From an uncultured Clostridium sp. (lineage in GTDB: Bacteria > Bacillota > Clostridia > TANB77 > CAG-508), in contig CAOKLQ010000007.1 of NCBI GenBank assembly GCA_948469315.1, positions 32,477 to 96,476 of the forward strand: a stretch of 64,000 bases of DNA. The letters run 5' to 3'. The position numbers and the translations under genes were made by a program. Of this stretch, positions 27,650 through 37,179 are shown piece by piece. Position 1 is the first letter of the stretch, and the number at the start of each line of letters is the position of its first letter. The notes below the pieces were generated by a model that ran no database searches, was not told the origin of the DNA, and saw only the letters and a program-made list of their open reading frames with translations.

Positions 27650-28531
27650 ATGCTAAATATTTCAGTACTTACTGCAACATATAATAGAGCAAATTTATTA
27701 CCAAGATTATATGAAAGTATAAAGGAAAATTTAGAACAAGGTATAAATATAGAATGGTTAATAATGGATGATGGCTCAACAGATAATACCAAAGAAATAG
27801 TAAGTAATTTTAAAGAATATGAAAATTTAAAAATTAAATATTATTTTCAAGAAAACAGTGGAAAGATGCAAGCAATTAATAATCTAATAAAAAAAGTTAC
27901 TGGAGATTTAATAATAGAATGCGATTCAGATGATTATTTTGAAAAGAAAAGTTTTAAATTAATACAAGAAGAATATGAAAAATGCAAGAAAAATAAACAA
28001 TTATATGCAATGTGTTTTCTTAAGTATGACAAAAACAGAAATAATATAGGAAATAACTTTAAAAACAAACAAACTACAATGTTTGACTTATATTTTAAAG
28101 AAGGAGAAGATGGAGAAAAAGCATTAGTTTATTTTTCAGATATTAGAAAACAATATAAATACAAATTAGAAAAAGGTGAAAAATTTGTAACAGAGGCAAG
28201 ACTTCATCATGAAATGGATCTAAAATATAAGATAGAATGTATAAATAAACCTATTATGATATGTGAGTATCAAAACCAAGGGTATACAAAAAATATACAA
28301 AAAATATTTAAAAAAAATCCATATGGCTATTATAAATATTTTAAAGAAATATTAAGTAGAGATACAAAAGAAATAAAACTAAAAAAGAGATTGTATATAG
28401 TGAAGCATTATATATTATTTACATATCTAACAAAAGAAAAATTAAATATAATTCAAGTTAATGGAATTATAAATAAAATATTACTAATTTTATTATACAT
28501 ACCTGGAATTATTAAGAGTAAGAAATATTAA
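27650..28531 (+). CDS. Glycosyltransferase family 2
   Basis: A 293-residue GT-A enzyme beginning ISVLTATYNRANLLPRLYES, with MDDGSTDNT and ECDSDDYFE as the donor and metal sites. AGGAGGGG precedes the ATG. The closest resemblance is to capsule-type transferases with an ATYNR start. A C-terminal hydrophobic stretch (LLILLYIPGII) may touch the membrane. Confidence 0.88.
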   Translation: MLNISVLTATYNRANLLPRLYESIKENLEQGINIEWLIMDDGSTDNTKEIVSNFKEYENLKIKYYFQENSGKMQAINNLIKKVTGDLIIECDSDDYFEKKSFKLIQEEYEKCKKNKQLYAMCFLKYDKNRNNIGNNFKNKQTTMFDLYFKEGEDGEKALVYFSDIRKQYKYKLEKGEKFVTEARLHHEMDLKYKIECINKPIMICEYQNQGYTKNIQKIFKKNPYGYYKYFKEILSRDTKEIKLKKRLYIVKHYILFTYLTKEKLNIIQVNGIINKILLILLYIPGIIKSKKY

Positions 28532-28552
28532 CATTAAGGAAATGTCTAAACA

Positions 28553-28580
28553 TTGACTTTTTAATGGAATATGATATAAT
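28553..28580 (+). promoter_or_regulatory. Promoter of the GT2-flippase gene block
   Basis: TTGACT (28553-28558), 16 bases, TATAAT (28575-28580), about 40 bases before the ATG at 28623. Confidence 0.8.
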
Positions 28581-28622
28581 TTGCAATAATAAAAAACAAG
28601 AAAATAAATGCAAGGAGAAAAC

Positions 28623-29717
28623 ATGGACAAGGGTTATTTATTTACAATAATTATTCCTGTATATAATACAGGAAAATATATAAAAAAGTGTCTAAATTCT
28701 GTATTACAAGCAATAGATACAGATTGTGAGGTTATTATTATAAATGATGGCTCAACAGATAATTCAGAAAAAGTCGCTTTAGAGTTTATAGAAGATTTGC
28801 CTGAAAAATACAAAGAAAACTTTAAATATATAAAAAAAGAAAATAAAGGTTTAGCAGATACAAAAAATGTTGGTCTGCAAATGGCAAAAGGAAAATATAT
28901 TAGCTGTGTAGATTCAGATGATTATATAAGTGAAGACTTTTATGAAATAGCAAGAAAACAAATTAATAAAGGTTATGAAATTATAATTTATGATGTGTAT
29001 GTTATATTTGAAAAAGATAAAAAAATGAATTATTTATCAAGGGCGTACACAGATTATAAAGATGAATTTATAGTTTCAATTTTAAATGGTGCAATTTCAG
29101 GATCCTCTTGTAACAAAATAATAAAAAGTAATTTATATAACAATTATAAATTCCCAGTAGGAAAACAATATGAAGATACAGCAGTAACACCATTTATATT
29201 ATCTGAAACTCAAAAAATAAAATATATGCCATATGGAATGTATTATTATTTGCAAAGAGAAAAGTCAATTGTTGCAACAAATACACTAGAAGAAGCTTTT
29301 TATAAAATTTGTGAAAATGTTTCTGAGGTTATCAACCAAAAATCAAAAGAGAAGAATATAGAAGAAATTGTAGATAAATATAAATATGTAATAAACGAAT
29401 TTGTTATAGATAGAGCACTAGAGTATTTTATAAGTGATTATAAAATAAGTAAAAGTCAATTTATTAAACATCTAAAAGACTTTAAAGAAAAAAATAGCAA
29501 TATTATAGATTTTATAGTTGATAAAAATTGGATTTTAGAATTAGAAAATCATTATTCAACAAGACAAAAAGACAATTTAAATTTAATTTTTAAATATTTA
29601 AAACAATCACAGTATAATAAAACATCAAAAATTATAAGTAAAACTATTATTATAAGAAAAATACGTAATATTCAAATTAGCTTAAAAACATTATTAAAAT
29701 CAATAATAAAAAAATAA
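28623..29717 (+). CDS. Glycosyltransferase family 2
   Basis: A 364-residue GT-A enzyme starting at the ATG behind AAGGAGAAA. Motifs are TIIIPVYNTGKYIKKCLNS, INDGSTDNS and VDSDDYIS. An upstream in-frame ATG at 28608 lies before the ribosome site and is rejected. It opens a new transcription unit that runs through the flippase gene. Confidence 0.9.
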   Translation: MDKGYLFTIIIPVYNTGKYIKKCLNSVLQAIDTDCEVIIINDGSTDNSEKVALEFIEDLPEKYKENFKYIKKENKGLADTKNVGLQMAKGKYISCVDSDDYISEDFYEIARKQINKGYEIIIYDVYVIFEKDKKMNYLSRAYTDYKDEFIVSILNGAISGSSCNKIIKSNLYNNYKFPVGKQYEDTAVTPFILSETQKIKYMPYGMYYYLQREKSIVATNTLEEAFYKICENVSEVINQKSKEKNIEEIVDKYKYVINEFVIDRALEYFISDYKISKSQFIKHLKDFKEKNSNIIDFIVDKNWILELENHYSTRQKDNLNLIFKYLKQSQYNKTSKIISKTIIIRKIRNIQISLKTLLKSIIKK

Positions 29718-29732
29718 GTTGGAGGAATAAAT

Positions 29733-31532
29733 TTGATAAAAAAAATACACTACAGTTGGTTTGGAGGAAAAAAGCTACCAAAAGAAGTAAAAAAATGTAT
29801 AGCAACATGGAAAAAAAATTTGCCAGACTATGAGATAATTGAATGGAACGAAAGTAAATTTGATGTAAATAAAATTCCTTTTGTAAAAAGTGCATATGAA
29901 AACAAAAAATGGGCATTTGTTAGCGATTATGTTAGAACATATGCATTATATGAAGAAGGTGGACTATACTTAGATACTGATGTAAAAATTCTAAAAGATG
30001 TATCTAAAATAATAGACAAAAATTTAGTATTTGGATATGAAGATAGTGGATATTTTGGAACAGCAGTAATTGCTACAAATAAAGTTCATAATCCATATAT
30101 AAAAGAAGTTTTAAAATATTATGACAATATTGAAAATATAAATTTAGATATTATATATAATTATGCAAATCCTGCTATTATCACAAGAATAATAAATAAA
30201 TATTCAGTACAATTACAAGAAGATGGAGTAAAAATATTTAACAAAGAGGTATTTGTTTATCCAAGAGATTATTTTTATCCATTAAGTTATAATTATTCGG
30301 AAAAAATATATACAAAAAATACATGTATGGTACACTTATTCAATGGAACTTGGACAGATAAAGGTGAGCAAAGAACAATTAATTTATATAGAAAATTTGG
30401 ACTAGGTTTTGGAGGATTTTTAAATAAATTAATAGATTTTATATTTAGTATAAAGTCAGGAATAAGAAGCTTTATATATAAATTATATAATTTTGCAAAA
30501 GTGCAATATTCAATATATATAAATAGATCTAAAAGAGTAAAACAAATAAAAAATATATTAAATAACCAAAATGGTAAATATGTAGTTATATGTGATCCAG
30601 ATTTAGCTCAAATAAAAGATATAACATATAGAAATTTTAAACAGAACATTTTAGAAATAAGAGAGCAACATACAAAAAAAGAAGCTCAAATGATTGCAAA
30701 AGAAATTATAAATAGTAAAAAACAATTAGTAATATTTAATTCTTATACAAAAGGGTGGAATGATATTATAATTGAACTAAAAAGAATAAATCCAAAAATA
30801 AAAATAAAAGATATTATATATCATAGTAATGCATTTTTAAGTAATCCATATTATTGGGAAATATCTAATAACTTATTAGATTTATATTTTAAAGGTTTGA
30901 TAGATGAATTTGGATTTACAAATAAAAATTCATATGATTTTTATAAACAAAAAGGTTACAATTCAAGTTTAATATTTAATAATATAGACATAGAAAATAA
31001 AGAAGAATTAATTAATAATAAAAAGAAACACTCAAATATAAAAATTGGAATGTATTATAATGGAGATAATTTTGAAAATAATATATATAACCAATTAAGT
31101 GCAGCAAGCATGATAGATAATACAAGCTTAGATTGTATACCATTAAATTATAAAATCTCTGGTATAGCTAAAAGATATAATATTGCATTATCTGGAAATA
31201 CTAGTATGATTCCTAAAATAGAATTATATAAAAAAATGGCTCAAAATGATATAAATTTATATCTAACATTTTCTGATAATATTTCTTTATTACCTTTAGA
31301 GAGCTTAGAATTAGGAACAATATGTTTAATTGGAAATAATATAAATTATTTTAAAGAAACGCAGCTTGAAAAATATTTAGTTGTAAATAATTTAGATAAC
31401 ATAAATCAAATTTATGATAAAATAAATTATGCTATTGAAAACAAAGAGCAAATATTAGAATTATACAAAAAATGGAGAAATGAATATATCACAAAAGCTA
31501 AACAAAGTATTAAAGATTTTATTAATATTTAA
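29733..31532 (+). CDS. Two-domain glycosyltransferase (GT32-like plus GT-B-like)
   Basis: A 599-residue protein with a TTG start behind TTGGAGGAA. Residues 1-210 match the DXD-containing sugar transferase family: IHYSWFGGKKLP, FVSDYVRTYALYEEGG and the metal site LDTDVKI. Residues about 270-599 form a second domain with GT-B features (YHSNAFLSNP, GMYYNGDN, LPLESLELG) that looks like a degenerate GT4 of the accessory Sec/Csp type. Two transfers by one polypeptide, or a catalytic plus a binding domain, are both possible. Confidence 0.82.
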   Translation: MIKKIHYSWFGGKKLPKEVKKCIATWKKNLPDYEIIEWNESKFDVNKIPFVKSAYENKKWAFVSDYVRTYALYEEGGLYLDTDVKILKDVSKIIDKNLVFGYEDSGYFGTAVIATNKVHNPYIKEVLKYYDNIENINLDIIYNYANPAIITRIINKYSVQLQEDGVKIFNKEVFVYPRDYFYPLSYNYSEKIYTKNTCMVHLFNGTWTDKGEQRTINLYRKFGLGFGGFLNKLIDFIFSIKSGIRSFIYKLYNFAKVQYSIYINRSKRVKQIKNILNNQNGKYVVICDPDLAQIKDITYRNFKQNILEIREQHTKKEAQMIAKEIINSKKQLVIFNSYTKGWNDIIIELKRINPKIKIKDIIYHSNAFLSNPYYWEISNNLLDLYFKGLIDEFGFTNKNSYDFYKQKGYNSSLIFNNIDIENKEELINNKKKHSNIKIGMYYNGDNFENNIYNQLSAASMIDNTSLDCIPLNYKISGIAKRYNIALSGNTSMIPKIELYKKMAQNDINLYLTFSDNISLLPLESLELGTICLIGNNINYFKETQLEKYLVVNNLDNINQIYDKINYAIENKEQILELYKKWRNEYITKAKQSIKDFINI

Positions 31533-31563
31533 AAATGTAATATAAACTGAAAGGATTAATTTT

Positions 31564-33720
31564 ATGAAAAAGACAGATTTACAAGATAAAGTAACTAAAC
31601 AAAATAAAATAGAAAAAGCTGATATATGTATTTTTTTAATTGTATTTATTATATTTGGATTTGCATTACTATCTTTTTTTCCAGCAATACTTACATCAGA
31701 TTGTACATCTCAAATAAAGCAAGCTGAAAATAATTCATATAGTTTAGGACATCCTGTAATCCATACATTTATAATTGGAAATTTAAGTAAATTAGGTGGT
31801 GTTTGGGTACCAGCCTTATTCCAAATTATTGTATTTGCTACAATTTGGACTTGGGGTTGCAAAGTTGCAAGAAGTGATAATAAAACATTAAAAAATAAGA
31901 TTTTTCAAGTAATTGTTACTACTATAATTAGCTTTATACCATTAAACTTTTTATACTCTATAACTTTGTGGAAGGATATATTATATTCATATTCATTTTT
32001 AGCGATGCTAGTGTGTATATTTATTGGTATAAAAAAAGATTTTAAATACTCAATAGTAGAAATAATTTTAGCATCATTATCAATAATATGTGTTATGAAA
32101 TTTAGATATAATGGAGCAGCAGTTGGAATTTTAATGTTCATAATTTTATTATTATTAAATTTTGTAAAACAAAGAAAAGTAAAAATAAGCATATTATTTA
32201 TATGTACATTAATAATATTTAATTTTATAATATCATTACCGCAAAAAATATTGATAGAAAAAAGCCAGAATAATAGTAATATAGGATCAGTTGGAGGAGC
32301 TTTCAATGGTACAATACTACATACAATGGGAGCTTTGTTAAATACAGATATTAGTTTGAATCAAGATGAAATAGAATTTCTAAATTCAATATTAGATATT
32401 GATGAATGGAAAGAAAAATATACACCATATACAGCAAGTTCAATACATTACAATCCAAGCTTAAGAAGTGAAATATTTAATACAAAGCAAGGAAATAAAA
32501 AATTAAAGCAAATTTTTATAAAATTAGTAAAACAGCATCCAAAAGAAACATTTATGCATTTTGCAAGGGTAAATTCAATATGGTGGTCAATTTCAGAAAA
32601 AGCGGGAATGCATAGTGTTGTTTTAAGTAATGATTGGATACATGAAATAGAAAATGGAAGATATGATACACATCCAATAATACAAAAAGGTAATGAAATA
32701 TTAATAAAATATACAAATAAAACTATGTCACATACAAAAATATATAAATTAATATATAGACCAGCTATTGCAATAATAGTTTCAATAATTTGTATAATTG
32801 CTATAGTTTTTAAAAATAAAAGAAAAAATATATGGTATATTTTGATATTATTACCAATGTTGTTAAATATTGGAACATATATACCATTAATCACTTCACA
32901 AGATCAAAGATATTTTTATCCATGTTTTATGACACAATATTATATAATAATTTTATTTGCAAATGTATTTTTTACAAATAAAATTAATTATAATGAAAAC
33001 AATAAACAAAAAAGTAATATAGAAAATCCAAAAACATTAGTAATTATTCCAGCATATAATGAGTCTGAATCAATTCAAAAGGTAGTAAATAGCGTTTATG
33101 AACAAAAATTAGAAGGCTTAGATGTTATTGTTATAAATGATGGTTCAAAAGATAATACTCTAGAAGAAGCAAAAAAAACAAAAGCAATAGTATTAGATTT
33201 GCCATCAAACCTTGGTATAGGTGGAGCAGTTCAAAGTGGTTACTTATATGCGTATAAAAATAATTATGATATAGCAATTCAAATAGATGGAGATGGACAG
33301 CATAATCCAAGATATATAGAAAACATGATAAAAATCCTATCACAAGAAAATGTAGATATGGTAATAGGATCAAGATTTATAAGTAAAACGCAATATGATC
33401 AAACATTTATGAGAATGCTTGGAATAAATATTACATCTTTAATAATAAAAATATTTACTGAAAAGAAGATTTATGATACTACATCAGGATATAGAGCTAT
33501 AAATAAAGATATAATAAAAGAATTTGTAAATTCATATCCATATGATTATCCAGAGCCTGTTACAACAATGCAGATGATTTTAAAAGGAAAAAATATAAAA
33601 GAAATACCAGTGGAGATGAGAAAAAGACAAACAGGAGTATCATTTATTACGCCACTTAAATCTGCAAGTTATATGATTAAAGTTACATTATCACTATTAT
33701 TAAATAGTTTTAGAAAGTAA
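31564..33720 (+). CDS. Fusion of a polytopic membrane domain and a DPM1-like GT2
   Basis: A 718-residue protein. Residues about 20-470 contain ten or so transmembrane segments plus an external loop, resembling DUF6020-type membrane proteins. Residues about 485-718 are a polyprenyl-phosphate glycosyltransferase of the dolichol-phosphate mannose synthase type: LVIIPAYNESESI, VINDGSKDNT and the metal site QIDGDGQHNP. The GT2 half would load a sugar onto undecaprenyl phosphate, and the membrane half might use that lipid-linked sugar. The DUF2304 gene that follows is a common partner of this GT2 type. The fusion is the unusual part. Confidence 0.83.
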   Translation: MKKTDLQDKVTKQNKIEKADICIFLIVFIIFGFALLSFFPAILTSDCTSQIKQAENNSYSLGHPVIHTFIIGNLSKLGGVWVPALFQIIVFATIWTWGCKVARSDNKTLKNKIFQVIVTTIISFIPLNFLYSITLWKDILYSYSFLAMLVCIFIGIKKDFKYSIVEIILASLSIICVMKFRYNGAAVGILMFIILLLLNFVKQRKVKISILFICTLIIFNFIISLPQKILIEKSQNNSNIGSVGGAFNGTILHTMGALLNTDISLNQDEIEFLNSILDIDEWKEKYTPYTASSIHYNPSLRSEIFNTKQGNKKLKQIFIKLVKQHPKETFMHFARVNSIWWSISEKAGMHSVVLSNDWIHEIENGRYDTHPIIQKGNEILIKYTNKTMSHTKIYKLIYRPAIAIIVSIICIIAIVFKNKRKNIWYILILLPMLLNIGTYIPLITSQDQRYFYPCFMTQYYIIILFANVFFTNKINYNENNKQKSNIENPKTLVIIPAYNESESIQKVVNSVYEQKLEGLDVIVINDGSKDNTLEEAKKTKAIVLDLPSNLGIGGAVQSGYLYAYKNNYDIAIQIDGDGQHNPRYIENMIKILSQENVDMVIGSRFISKTQYDQTFMRMLGINITSLIIKIFTEKKIYDTTSGYRAINKDIIKEFVNSYPYDYPEPVTTMQMILKGKNIKEIPVEMRKRQTGVSFITPLKSASYMIKVTLSLLLNSFRK

Positions 33721-33796
33721 AATGAAATTAAATAATTATATATATATTAATTTTATATTAAATAGTAATTATTAACATTAAAATTTGGAGGGAAAA

Positions 33797-34129
33797 ATGG
33801 TATATAATTTGTCAATAATATTTTCAATAATATTTGTATTGTTTATATTAAATTTAGTAAGAAAAAATAAATTAGATGAAAAATATTCAATATTATGGAT
33901 ACTATTTAGTTTTATAATATTAATTGTAAGCATATTTCCAGGTATTGTAACAAAAGTTGCACAGATTTTTGATATATATTATCCACCATCATTATTATTT
34001 TTAATAAGTATTGTAATTGCTGGCTCATATATAGTTCATATAACAATGGTGATTACAAAACAAAATAAAATGATTGTAAAATTAACACAAGAATTAGCTA
34101 TATTAAAAGAGAAAATTAAAGAGGAGTAA
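33797..34129 (+). CDS. DUF2304 membrane protein
   Basis: A 110-residue protein with three hydrophobic segments and a charged coiled-coil tail (LTQELAILKEKIKEE). The pattern EKYSILWILFS in the first half is typical of DUF2304. Genes of this family usually accompany DPM1-like transferases, as here. GGAGGGA precedes the ATG at 33797; the ATG at 33785 lies ahead of it. Confidence 0.83.
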   Translation: MVYNLSIIFSIIFVLFILNLVRKNKLDEKYSILWILFSFIILIVSIFPGIVTKVAQIFDIYYPPSLLFLISIVIAGSYIVHITMVITKQNKMIVKLTQELAILKEKIKEE

Positions 34130-34131
34130 AA

Positions 34132-34950
34132 ATGGATATAAAGCAAGAATTTAAAAATCATACTTTTGTAATATGTGCATATAAAATATCTGAATATCTT
34201 GAAGAGTGTATAAAGTCTGTAATCAATCAATCAATTAAAAGTAATATAATAATGGTTACATCAACACCAAATGATCATATAAAAAATCTTGCAAATAAGT
34301 ATAATATACAGCTATATATAAATGAAGGAGAAACTGGAATCGGACAAGATTGGAATTTTGGAGTAAGCAAAACTACTACAGACTATGTAACAATAGCACA
34401 TCAAGATGATATATATGAAAAAAATTATTTAGAAGAGATATTAAAATTAAAAGATAAACATGGAGAATTTGTATTAGCATTTACAAAATATAAAGAAATA
34501 AAAAAAGATGAAATTATAAAATTAAATAAAACTTTAAAAGTTAAGGAAATTTTATTATTTCCATTAAAATTTTTTAGAAAATCTAAATTTATAAAAAAAT
34601 TATGTTTATCTTTTGGTTCACCAATTTGCTGCCCTAGTGTAACTTTGAATACTAAAATAGTAGGGAAAAAGCCTTTTAAAACTAAGCTAAAATGTGATTT
34701 AGATTGGGATACTTGGCTAGAGCTTACAAAATATAAAGGATTATATTTATATGCAAGTAAATATTTAATGTTCCATAGAATACATGAAGAATCGGCAACA
34801 TCCAAACTTATAGAAAATAATATTAGATTACAAGAAGATTATGAAATGTTTAGTAGAATATGGCCTAAATTTATAGCAAAAATACTTACAAAGTTTTATT
34901 CAAGTTCTATGGAAACAAATAAAATAGACAATAATTTGGAGAAAAAATAA
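34132..34950 (+). CDS. Glycosyltransferase family 2
   Basis: A 272-residue GT-A protein beginning HTFVICAYKISEYLEECIKS. The usual DGS region is altered (VTSTPNDHI), and the metal site reads AHQDDIYE. The C-terminal part has CDLDWDTWLELTK and HRIHEESATS, as in some rhamnan-type transferases. It starts two bases after the DUF2304 stop, behind AGAGGAG. Confidence 0.82.
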   Translation: MDIKQEFKNHTFVICAYKISEYLEECIKSVINQSIKSNIIMVTSTPNDHIKNLANKYNIQLYINEGETGIGQDWNFGVSKTTTDYVTIAHQDDIYEKNYLEEILKLKDKHGEFVLAFTKYKEIKKDEIIKLNKTLKVKEILLFPLKFFRKSKFIKKLCLSFGSPICCPSVTLNTKIVGKKPFKTKLKCDLDWDTWLELTKYKGLYLYASKYLMFHRIHEESATSKLIENNIRLQEDYEMFSRIWPKFIAKILTKFYSSSMETNKIDNNLEKK

Positions 34951-34955
34951 AAAAT

Positions 34956-36191
34956 ATGGGAGAATTTAAAAAAAATTTTATATGGAATATTTTAGGAACA
35001 ACATTTAACTCATTTCTTTCACTATTTTTTCTAGTCATAGTAACGAGATTTAATGGAATAGAAAATGCAGGAATTTTTACACTTGCATTTTCTACAGCAT
35101 GTATAATTTATGTAATTGGTATATATTCAGGAAGAATATTTCAAGTGACAGAAAATAGTGATATAAATGATAAAGAATATATTGCAAATAGGGTAATTAC
35201 TACTATGTTAATGATAATAATTATAATAGGATTTGTAATAATAAAAAAATATGACTTTTATAAATCTTCTATATTTATATTATTAACTTTATTTAAATCT
35301 TTAGAAGCATTTAGCGATGTATTATATGGAATTTTACAAAAAAATGATAAACTATACCAAGTTGGTATTTCACTATTTTTTAAAGCATTAATAAGTATTA
35401 TTGTATTTATTTTGTTAGACTTTTTTACTAAAAAATTAATATTATCTTGTATATCAATAATTATTTGTAATTTAGTATTTATATTAATTTATGATATTCC
35501 AAATGTATTACAAAAAATAGAAAAAAATAGTAAAATACAAAGAAATAATGTTATTAAGATATTTAAAAATGGATTTTTTACATTTGCAATTACATTTTTA
35601 GGACTTTATATAATAAATGCTTCAAAATATTCTATAGATAATTTTTTATCAGAAGATATACAAGCAATATATGGAATAATTATTATGCCAGCAACTGTAA
35701 TTAGCTTGTTTGGACAATTTATAATACATCCATATTTAAATAAAATTATGGATATATGTAAGAAAAAAAATAAAAAAGAATTTAATAAATTATTAATAAG
35801 AATAATTACATATATTACAATTATGGGAGCAATATCTGCAATACTTGCATATTTATTGGGAATACCAGTATTAAACATAATTTATGGAATAACACTAGGA
35901 AATTATTCTTTACAACTTTGCATTATTATAATAGCTGCAACACTATATACAATATCAGTAATATGTTCATCAATTTTAACTGCAGTAAGACATACATTTA
36001 TACAATTTATAGTGTATATTATTTGTTCTGTTGTAGCATTTGTATTTTCAAATTCTTTGGTAAAATTATATGGAATTAATGGAGCTATTGGAGCTTATTT
36101 ATTAGTAATGTTTTTATTAGGAGTTTTATATTTTGCATTAACTAAAGTAATTATAAATAAAGAATTTAAAAAGGAGATTTTAAATGGCTAA
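34956..36191 (+). CDS. Polysaccharide flippase (Wzx/MOP superfamily)
   Basis: A 411-residue integral membrane protein with about twelve transmembrane segments and the N-terminal pattern NFIWNILGTTFNSFLSLFF typical of Wzx-like flippases. It should move lipid-linked oligosaccharide units to the outer face. Its presence beside a TagGH-like ABC exporter means that the window carries both flippase-dependent and ABC-dependent machinery, possibly for two polymers. It overlaps the next gene by 8 bases. Confidence 0.88.
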   Translation: MGEFKKNFIWNILGTTFNSFLSLFFLVIVTRFNGIENAGIFTLAFSTACIIYVIGIYSGRIFQVTENSDINDKEYIANRVITTMLMIIIIIGFVIIKKYDFYKSSIFILLTLFKSLEAFSDVLYGILQKNDKLYQVGISLFFKALISIIVFILLDFFTKKLILSCISIIICNLVFILIYDIPNVLQKIEKNSKIQRNNVIKIFKNGFFTFAITFLGLYIINASKYSIDNFLSEDIQAIYGIIIMPATVISLFGQFIIHPYLNKIMDICKKKNKKEFNKLLIRIITYITIMGAISAILAYLLGIPVLNIIYGITLGNYSLQLCIIIIAATLYTISVICSSILTAVRHTFIQFIVYIICSVVAFVFSNSLVKLYGINGAIGAYLLVMFLLGVLYFALTKVIINKEFKKEILNG

Positions 36192-37164
36192 AGTAACAAT
36201 AATTATACCAGTATATAATTCAGAAAAATATATAGGAAAGTGTTTAGATAGTATATTAAAACAAACTTATAAAGATTTTGAAATATTAGTAATAAATGAT
36301 GGTTCAAAAGATAATTCTAAAAATATTATAGATGAATATGTACAAAAATATCCTAAAGTAATAAAAGCAATACACCAGGAAAACATGGGAGTTTCAAAAA
36401 CAAGAAACAAAGCAATTAAATTAGTTAACACTAAATATATAATGTTTATGGATAATGACGATTTTATTGATGAAGATTATATTGAAGTTCTTATAAATAA
36501 TGCACAGCAGCAAGACCAAGATATAGTTATAAGTGGATATAGAAGGCCAAATCAAGACGGAAAAATATTAAAACAAATGAAATTACAAAATGAGCAGTGG
36601 TCAAAAATGATGGTACTTGCGCCATGGGCAAAAATATATAAGAAAGACTATATAATAGAAAATAATATTGAATTTTTAGATAACAATATTGGAGAAGATG
36701 TATATTTTAATTTGCAAGCTATGTTATTATCAGATAAAATAAAAATTATAGATTATATTGGTTATAATTGGTTTTTTAATACAGCAAGTGTCTCAAATAC
36801 AGTACAAAAAGATATAAGAAATATTAAAGTATTTAAATTATTAAATGAGTGTTATAAAGTATTACAACAAAAAAATTTATTAGAGAAAAATTATGAAATA
36901 ATAGAAATGCATTTTATTAGATATATAATTTGGTTTTTATCTTTTTCAACAAAAAAGATAAAATATAGTATAATAAGCGAAGAATATGATAAATTATTTA
37001 ATTGGTTAAAAGAAAGATTTCCACACTATAAAAAAAATAAATTAATAGGAATTTTTAAACCTAAAGGTGAAATATTGAGCATAAGGTTATTATATTTTAT
37101 TTTTATGTCAGCACATAAATTGAAATTAGGAAAAATATTAGTTTATTTATATAGTAAAATATGA
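36184..37164 (+). CDS. Glycosyltransferase family 2
   Basis: A 326-residue GT-A enzyme with VTIIIPVYNSEKYIGKCLDS, INDGSKDNS and the metal site MDNDDFID. AAGGAG lies inside the flippase gene, and the two coding regions overlap by 8 bases, so translation is coupled. Confidence 0.9.
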   Translation: MAKVTIIIPVYNSEKYIGKCLDSILKQTYKDFEILVINDGSKDNSKNIIDEYVQKYPKVIKAIHQENMGVSKTRNKAIKLVNTKYIMFMDNDDFIDEDYIEVLINNAQQQDQDIVISGYRRPNQDGKILKQMKLQNEQWSKMMVLAPWAKIYKKDYIIENNIEFLDNNIGEDVYFNLQAMLLSDKIKIIDYIGYNWFFNTASVSNTVQKDIRNIKVFKLLNECYKVLQQKNLLEKNYEIIEMHFIRYIIWFLSFSTKKIKYSIISEEYDKLFNWLKERFPHYKKNKLIGIFKPKGEILSIRLLYFIFMSAHKLKLGKILVYLYSKI

Positions 37165-37179
37165 AAATAGGAGAAATAA

